Origin: Lycocorax pyrrhopterus obiensis
Taxonomy: Eukaryota; Chordata; Aves; Passeriformes; Paradisaeidae
Length of the DNA: 64,000 nt
Direction of reading: 5' to 3'
Assembly (NCBI GenBank): GCA_014706295.1
Contig: JACSVZ010000039.1
Coordinates: 1,426,001-1,490,000 of the forward strand
Both the position numbers and the translations under genes were made by a program. A model generated the notes under the pieces. That model searched no databases. It was not told the origin of the DNA and saw only the letters and a program-made list of their open reading frames with translations. This document shows positions 54,001-63,000 of this stretch, piece by piece (the stretch's first letter is position 1; every line of letters starts with the position of its first letter).

Positions 54001-57000
54001 TAAACTCAGAAATGTAATTGATAAATAGCCTACAACTTGCAAACCCTCTTGTTGTGCTCCATGGAAATTCAGTGAGAAGGTGTAGGACATATACTTACAG
54101 CCACTTGCAGTGATGTTACTGAGTGAAAAGTTACTCAGTTCTATCCCACTCTGTTTGCCTGTTTCACTTGTATGTTTTGGTTTTGTTTATTTATTTTGTT
54201 CCTTTTTCTTTAATTTCTTCACAAGACTATCTTAAATGGGGATGAGAATAGTTTGGTCTTTGAAAATTTGAATCCAGATACATTATATGATGTCTCAGTT
54301 ACTGCCATCTATCCTGATGAAGCAGAAAGTGATGAGCTCATTGGCAGTGAACGAACATGTAAGTAAATAAAGGGATTCTGCATGATGTTGTTCATAGTTA
54401 TTAAAACAGACGGCATATACATACAAGAATTCTGAAAACTCTTTCTCTTTTTTTCCTAGTACCCTTGGTACCTATCACTACACAAGGTAAGAATCTGAAT
54501 TTCCAGGTACCATTTTATTGAAGGAAACTCATAGCTCTCTTTTTCTAAACTGTGACGAATGTTGACATTAAAAAACTGAGATCATTTAATAAATATTATT
54601 GTGTATTTGGGAGAATACTAAACACTAGATTACCACATGTTTATTATTTTACAAACATTATAGTTTATGTTCCCCTGTACTTAATACATTCTGCTCTTGA
54701 GCTGGCATTCATGCAGCCCTAAAATATGAATGAAGTGTTTGTCTCTGCTCTTTGGTGAACTTCACATTTATTCTTTTCTTTATTATGCTTCTCAGCCCCA
54801 AAGAGTGGCCCACGAAACCTTCAGGTGTACAATGCAACTTCACACAGTTTGACTGTGAAATGGGATCCTGCCAGTGGTCGAGTGCAGAGATACAGGATCA
54901 TTTACCAGCCCATCAGTGGGGATGGCCCTGAACAGTCGGTAACTAATTTTGAAGTGCTAAAGTTATTCAACCTTAAATGAACCTTCTGCAAAGTAATCCA
55001 TTAGAATAATTTCTTTTCAAAGCACAGCACTCTAGATATTAATCACCTTTTGCATGAAGATTTGTATTTATAGTGAGTAAGTATAAACTTCCACCTTTTT
55101 TTTCTACCCTTTCAGATCCACGTTAGAACGCTCTTAACTGAGCAACAATAACTTTGGATGCATCCTGTTTTCTAAAAAATCACATAATCATAGACTCATT
55201 TAGGTTGGAAAAGATCTTTGAGGTCATAAACTCCAACTGTTTATCTATAGAGAAAATTAAAATAAAGTGTGTTGAGGAATAAGTCAATCAGCATGCAAGG
55301 CTACATGTCACAGATATAAGTGTCACAACAATCAGTAATATGAACTACCATGACTACTTTCATAGTCCAGAGTTTTCCATTGTTCTCATAGTGTGGTTCA
55401 CAGTCTATCAGAGGACTTTGCCATGGAACATGCTGTGAACAGTTGAGACTGTCTCTCGCCACTCTAGGGTCAGAATAACCACTAAGAGGTAGCAGTTTCA
55501 AAAAAAAAAAAAAATCCATGCAAAACATGTGCTAATGAAGTATTTAAGGTATTTTAGACTCTTAATATGATGAGAACCTGTAATGATATGGAGAGACAAT
55601 ACTCTGTGATCAGCCAGCTTCCCTGTGTCAGCAAGAACTGTTTTGAGTACTGGCAGCCTACGCAACACAGCCTGGGAATGGTGATTCAGTCAGGCTGTTT
55701 ATCAGAAGTGTGTGCTACTTAAAAATGCCCTATTCTGTAGTGGGAGGCTGTTGCGGTTTCTGTTAAATGAGTCATAGAAACAGTCTCAGATGAGAACCAC
55801 GTTCATTTAGCTTGCTCCTGTAATCGGAGATCACACATGTTCAGAAGTATATCTAGGAATATTTACTTTAGAATCAGTTGGATATTTACACACCCATTTT
55901 AACTCTCTTCTGAACAACATGCATTTGGGTTGAGGTAATTGAAATGTATATTACGTAGTCGAACAAAATTTTAGTGAGAAATCACTAGAGGAATAAGGAA
56001 CAGCAATAAGTTCAATTACTATCTGTAATTAAATGCTGGTAGTGGAGTAAAAAGAGAATTATGATCATTCTCTTGAAATCGGTGCAAAGAATATAGTTAA
56101 GAGACTTAATTGCTTACAGCTGGATAGAGTAAGGCAGTGACAGTTAGAGAAAACACCTCTATTTAAGGAGAGCACACAGAACTCTCATATTCTGTTCATG
56201 GCATTCAATGTCTGCTAATGACTTGCAGTCATATGATCATAATTCCTTGTCTTCTTTTGTTACTCTGGTATTTTATTAAACTGTAGATGCTGGGTAGGCA
56301 GTAGAACAGTCCCCACCAAGGTACTAAAAATAGAATTTCTGGAGGGTTTTTATTGCCCCGTCTGACATTTAATGGTCTCAGCACCAAGAAGAATCACAGG
56401 TGATTTGAAGATAGGTCTGCAAAAACTGCACACAGAACTGCAGAGACCATCATGATCATTTGGGGTTAGGTTTTGAAAGGCAATCAGATACGAAAATGTA
56501 GAGGCAGCCATGATGGGATGATAAAAGCATTTGTGCTTTGAAGGGAGCTTTGTACACTTGAATACAAAAATACCCTTTGATTGTAAGTTAAAACAGTCTG
56601 CTTGTAAATTAAAATAATCTACTGCTATGAAATGTGAAGATGTTTAAATGCTTGCTCATTATCAGTTCTTCATCAACAGTTGATTTTAAGTGTTATGCTG
56701 GACACATTAGCTGAATAGGCTTTGAAAATGTGCAGACAGTCTTAAAAGTACAAAGAACGATAGGGTATATGCAGCTACAATATAATTTGTGCTGGTGTCT
56801 AAACTTGCTAAAACCAACATGTACTAAATATTACTACTGTTCAATGTCTGCTGTCAGTGTCAGTCACAAGAGCATTGCAGCATTTGATACATCAGAGTGT
56901 TTTCCACTCTGTATCAAATGCTTGCGTTCTTTACTATACCGCTATGCACAAAAGAGACAGTATAAAAGGGATTTTAATATTTTCCTTTTGTTTTGCTGCA

Positions 57001-60000
57001 GACTACCATTGGAGGACGACAGAACAGTGTGGTGATACAGAAGCTGCAGCCTGACACACCATATGCTATTACTGTGTCATCAATGTATGCAGACGGTGAG
57101 GGGGGACGAATGACAGGACGAGGCAGAACCAGTAAGTAACTTCTTCAGGTCTTCTTATTAGGTACAAAACAATATTGATGTACTGCTTTTCAGAAGAGCT
57201 GAGAAAAATTTCTTAAGGTGAAATACATCCCATCTGTATTTGTCATTTGTCCTTTGGTGGCTTTCAAGTTTCTAAAGTAAGAACATCTGCCAGTCTACTG
57301 GCTGTAGAGAAATCCTGGACCACTTTGACCACTAGCCTTTGACTGGATTTTTGCAGTTTTTACAGCTGAGAGAAACCCTAATGTTACTATGGAACTTCTT
57401 CCTCATTTTAATTTGTTTAATTGTTTTACGGCACAATGTAGTAAACACCTTAAAGCATCTGAAGGCATGTTACTCTCATATATGTGTGCTTTTAAGCACC
57501 TTCAGTTGAGAGGCTGACCTTTAGAGTGTGCACTTTAGGACTCTACCATTTTATGTTGATGCATTCTTTCGATCCTGCTATAGAAGTCATGGAGTGATTT
57601 GCTATCAGAGACACTCCAGGTATAAAACCCATTTCAATATATAAAACCCATTTCAATATATTTAATTAATTAATCATCTAACAATAAATTTATTAATTCA
57701 GTTGCATTTACTTTAATTATGAGCTTCCAATGGAAAGTCAGACTCAGCAATGTGTTTGGTGAGGAATGAAGAAAAAAATCCTAATGAACTCATTGCATAA
57801 TTCCAAAATAGTGTCCATGAATAAATTTTTCTAACTAGCATTTCTTATGCTGTTGGATGGGGCTGGATATTCTGATTAATGAAGATAAATAAGATTTAAC
57901 ATGAGCTACTAAACCTATTTTTAAAATTTCCTAAGCATACATTACAGAGGCACAGTCTGACAGCAAAAATGAGAGAATAGGGTTCCACATTTCCGACAGC
58001 TCATTGATCTGTTTCAGAACCTCTCACCACTGTGAAGAACTTGCTGGTTTATGACCCAACCACCAGTACTTTGAATGTTCGATGGGATCATGCAGAAGGG
58101 AGTCCTCGCCAGTACAAAGTGTTTTATGGACCTACAGCTGGAGGTGCAGAAGAAATGGTAAATTCTTCATGTGGATCTCACTAACCATCTCAGATAAATT
58201 ACAGCTCATGGTGCTGGTGAGACAAATGCTGCTGAGAGTAGATCTTGTTTGCCTATGCACTGGCTTTTTTTCTGTTCATAGCCACCCTCAGGAAAACGCA
58301 CAGCACCTCCATGACAGTTTCTCCTATACGTATTACAGATGTTTCATTTCCTATAGTAGACCATCAGTGATTAGTTCTTAGCATGGGATTTAATACCACA
58401 CACAATTTTTTTCTTTCTTTATTCCTAGGGCACTGTGTGTGAATGTAAGACTGACTTCAGGGTGTACAAAAGGTTATAAAGTTAGCAGACCTCATTTCTA
58501 CCCATTTTGACTGCTACGAAGTCATGTGACTGTAGTGTCATGTGACTGTAGTGTGAAATGTGACCATTTCACAAATGGTATTTGTGAAAGCAGAAAAATA
58601 CACATTCTAATGTCCTGAAATTATTTAATTGCCAAAGAGCTAAAAGAATCCTGAAAATAGGAAATCCTTGCTGCAGACTGGGAAATTATTTCCCAGTCGT
58701 GTTTCTTTTTCTACATGACTGCAATTTAATGTGCCCATGAAATGAGTCATACATGAATAGATTTGTTTCAATAGCAACTAAAGTGCTACTGATGACAAAT
58801 ATTCTTAAATGCTGTGGAGTTTTATTTCCTAACATGAGCTGCTCATTACTTGTCATTAGCATGTTGTAGTGTTATGTAATGGTTTGTTTGTTTTTTTGGT
58901 TCTTTTTTTGACTTAGAAAGTGATATTTTAATGCCTCTGAGCTGCTAAATAGTGGTCATTAAAGAGATCACTGCAGATTCTGCTACTTTCATTAGTGCAG
59001 CAGGATCTGGACCCAAAAGTGGAGAGAGCTATAAGGGATTATATAGGAAAGCATAGATTTCATTTGTATTAAGTCTGAGACAACATTCTTGAAAGGCAAT
59101 TCCAGAAGATACCACTAACCATGTTATTTTAAACTTCACCTTTTGTAAAGTTTTTATCACATGCAGTCTGGAAATGAGATATGGTAGGGGAGTAAGTGAA
59201 AAATAAAAAAGCTTAAATTTTTTTTTTGTGTGTGTGTTTTTGTAAGTTTCTTGATCCTTTTTTTCTTTTTAAATTTGTAGACCACAGTACCAGGAAATAC
59301 AAACTATGTAATCCTGAGGACTCTTGAACCCAACACACCTTACACTGTAACTGTGGTTCCAGTTTTCCCAGAGGGGGACGGTGGACGTACATCTGACACT
59401 GGACGCACTTGTAAGTAAAATAGTCATTTTCAAGAAAATGTTACGATTTTTTTATGAATAGCCTCAGATCATTAGAAATTGATTTTGCATCAGAAGTGGA
59501 AGTTTATTTTCCCCAAAGCTAAAACATAAAAGCCAAAAACTCTGTTTACCTGCTTGGTTATAGTTGCAGCTCTAATTTATTCTGTTTCCTTTGCTTATTC
59601 TTGTGGAGACTTTCAGTCCACTTATCTCAGGCAAACTCAGCTGCAAAGTTGTGCAGCACATTTACTGTTTACTTCACAGAATAGTAAAATTTTAATTGTA
59701 GTGCTAGTAGCACTACTGGTGAACAAACAGCAAATATTGGTGTTGATCCATGCTGATGTCCACACCATGTACTTAAATTTTCCAGGAAGTTTGAGCTGCT
59801 AATGTCAACTTGATCTAAAATGTCTAGTTTGTGACTATTTTTCATACATATCTGATCAACAGGAGGATAACAAAGTGTTATGATCATACTTTCAATTTGC
59901 AGTACAAGCGCATACTTTCCTGCCTGGTATGGGAGTTTGGAATGACTAAACATGGAGATTCTTAGCTTTGTAAATTTTGGGCTAACAAAAGTAATGTGTT

Positions 60001-63000
60001 TATCTTGGGCTGAGGTGCTTTTCAACTTCTTTTGAGCACTGTTGTAAATTCAAGTAGAAATACAACTTACACAAGCAACTTTGTAAAACTTAATTTAAAT
60101 TATCCTTGATCTAGTGGAGAGAGGAACACCAAGAAACATTCACGTTTACAATCCCACACCAAACAGCATGAATGTCCGATGGGAACCTGCTCCAGGTCCA
60201 GTACAGCAATATAGAATTAATTATGCTCCACTGACTGGCCCAAGGCCATCAGAATCTGTAAGTAATTTAGCTTTTATACTCTTAGTCAAATGTGTGTAGA
60301 GAATGTTGCTTCCTTCAATGAGTGTAAAAAATAATAGTAAACTCAGGCCAACTATCTGCCCAGGAGAGTCTCTACTGAAAGCCCAGTGTTTATAGGAGTC
60401 TAGTCCATTGTTAAAAAGGCTTAATTTGGTGAAATGAAAGAAATAAGAACTAAGACTCTCTCATTTAAAACTCTGTATTGAGGATTGAGTATCCTTTATC
60501 ATATTGCAGGTAAAGATGAATTAAATAAAACTTTTTTTTTTTTTTAAGAGAGAAGGAGACAACAAATATTTATTAGGAATTGTGTAATTATGGAACCAGA
60601 TGCCAGGTTTATGTGATTTTACCACTAAACCACCTGCTTACCCCAAATCATTACTGTTTAGTGGGGATTGGTGAGCAGTGAAGTCTGGATATGGGTAAAA
60701 AAAGTGCCCTGCGGGTGCGAAGTAAGAGTTCTTGGATGTGTATAGAAATAAGTGCAGTTTTAAACATCGACCATGAATGTACTCATGCAAAATGTACACC
60801 CATATTGTACACATAGATGTACATGTTTTTATGTAAGGAAGTGTAAAGACTTTTTATGCCCTTTGTATGTTAGTAAATTGTGACAGAATTTACTTTTTTA
60901 GTTTCTGTTCATGAATGTTTCTCCTTTTTTTTCTGAACTATTTTAATGTAAAATGTAAAAAATAACAATTCTATTTGTAGAATGAGAGCTCCTTGGTTGT
61001 TTTTTTTTTTTTCACCTGCTATTGAATTTTTATCAATATTGCTTGTCTATTTTAAACTTGTGTTGTTTTTCTTGGACAATGCGCAGCATGGTCATGTTCC
61101 AAATTTTTCTATATTTCATTCAAATTGTTTTCTAAAAAGAAATGGTATAAGCTGAAACTTTATTTATATAGATGCTTTTTGTTTCTGTTTTAGATTGTGG
61201 TACCAGGCAACACTCGTGATGTGATTCTGGAGCGCTTGACTCCTGACACTGCTTACTCAATAAATGTTATAGCTCTGTATGCAGATGGAGAGGGAAATCC
61301 AAGCCAAGCACAGGGAAGAACATGTAAGAGGCAATCAGTACTTGTGTTGTGAAATATATGTCAAAATTGGTGTGTGAAGAACTTATAAAATTGGTTACGA
61401 TTACAAATAATGTGAGCCATTTAGTGCAACTCTGAATTAATGCATCTGTGTTATGGCTGCAGCAATTATAGGCCTCTGTGGCAGGAAACTTTTTCTATGC
61501 TGTCTGTCAGTTGTGGTACTTGAATAATTAGCAGTGTAATTTTCAATTGGGAAATAAGCTTAATTTGAATGTGTTAGAGTTTAAAGGCTGTTCTCAAAAT
61601 CAAATTACAGGCAAATAACAGTTTGTCTTTTGTAAAAAAAAAATAGCATATTAAGATGGGTAGAATTAGTTGTCAACAGAAAACAAAGTGCTTCATGTTC
61701 TGTCTGACATGGTAATTGTATGTGTTGGCCTCCCCGGATGTTTGGTTTTTTGCTGCAGACACCTAAACACCAAAATCTCCTTGTTATAACTTAGCTCATA
61801 GGATCTTGGTTGACTTATGCTTAGCTTCTTTAAAATTCATACTAGAAATAACATGCACAGAACCTGTTGACAGTAATAATTTTGCTTCTTCTGTGTTATC
61901 CCTGTGAAATCCCCACATTCATCTAAAATTCGAAGGTGTGACAGGGTATAGTTATACTTGTCTGCAGGAGTTTGAGGAGCAGAATGTATCTAGATGCTCA
62001 CTTTGCACATCTGGATGTTCTCTCCCTTCGATTTTGCTCCAGTTCCTCCAGCTGGGCTCTCTTTCTAGTTAAGTCCTTCAGGCAATGCCATATCATCATT
62101 GACTTAATCTCCCCATGTATATTTATTTATTCAGGGTTTCAGGAAGGGCCCTTGACTTTGACTTCAGGGCAGCATTTGAACTGATGAGGGTGACACTGAA
62201 CTAGAGGTATCATGCCCCATACAACCTTCTGTATTTTCATTCTTTAGTGCCTCGCAGTGGTCCAAGGAATGTGAGAGTATTTGATGAGACTACAAACAGC
62301 CTTTCTGTACAATGGGACCATGCTGATGGGCCAGTCCAGCAGTACAGAATCATTTATTCACCCACTGTGGGAGACCCTATCGATGAATATGTAAGTTCTG
62401 TAATTCCTTAGTAAGCACTGAGGTGTTCTCAGCCAATTCTTTAGGCTACAGGAAAACCAAGACACTTGTTCTACGTGTAGTACACTTTGCAGGCTCCCTG
62501 CGTTCTCTGGTCATTGTTGTCAATGTTAAGAAGCCATAGTTTGTATAAAACAGGTTGTTTTTTTTTCATGAAGCTGCAGAACATATATGGTTTAATGAAC
62601 AAATATGTGTGTAAAATAAGTTAAATATGTGAGGCACACATTAATCAGAAGATTCTTAACAGAATCTGCTTCCTGGCATTTTGTTCAAATGTGATACATT
62701 GAATAGCCATCTATTACTTCATACTCTATTCATTACGAAGTCAGTGTGCTAAGATACAAAATAAATATGAGTCTGCATTTTATAAATTGAAGAGAGTTGG
62801 CAGAGTCTAATATGACAACCATGGTAACTTTGATTCAGCATCTAACTTGCTGTTCTGAGTTTCAGTATGAATTGTAAGTGTTTGTGTTTCCTTTCCTGCA
62901 TCTTAATGCTAGCACAAGTTATTCTGAAGCTTATAAAATTCACGGAGTATTTACAGCAAGCCTAAGCTCAGGTCCTGTGGAGGTCAGTGGCAGAATTCCT

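Larger units (their letters stand above)
54939..57001 (+). other. Intron 31 (2.1 kb)
   Basis: AT-rich intron inside FN3-13. It contains a short antisense CR1 tail (55180-55246) and an A15 run (55500-55514). Confidence 0.85.

Noticed and set aside
34140..58760. Scattered AP-1-like TGAGTCA/TGACTCA sites in introns
   Set aside because: They are spread singly at a density expected by chance, and I see no clustering or partner motif.
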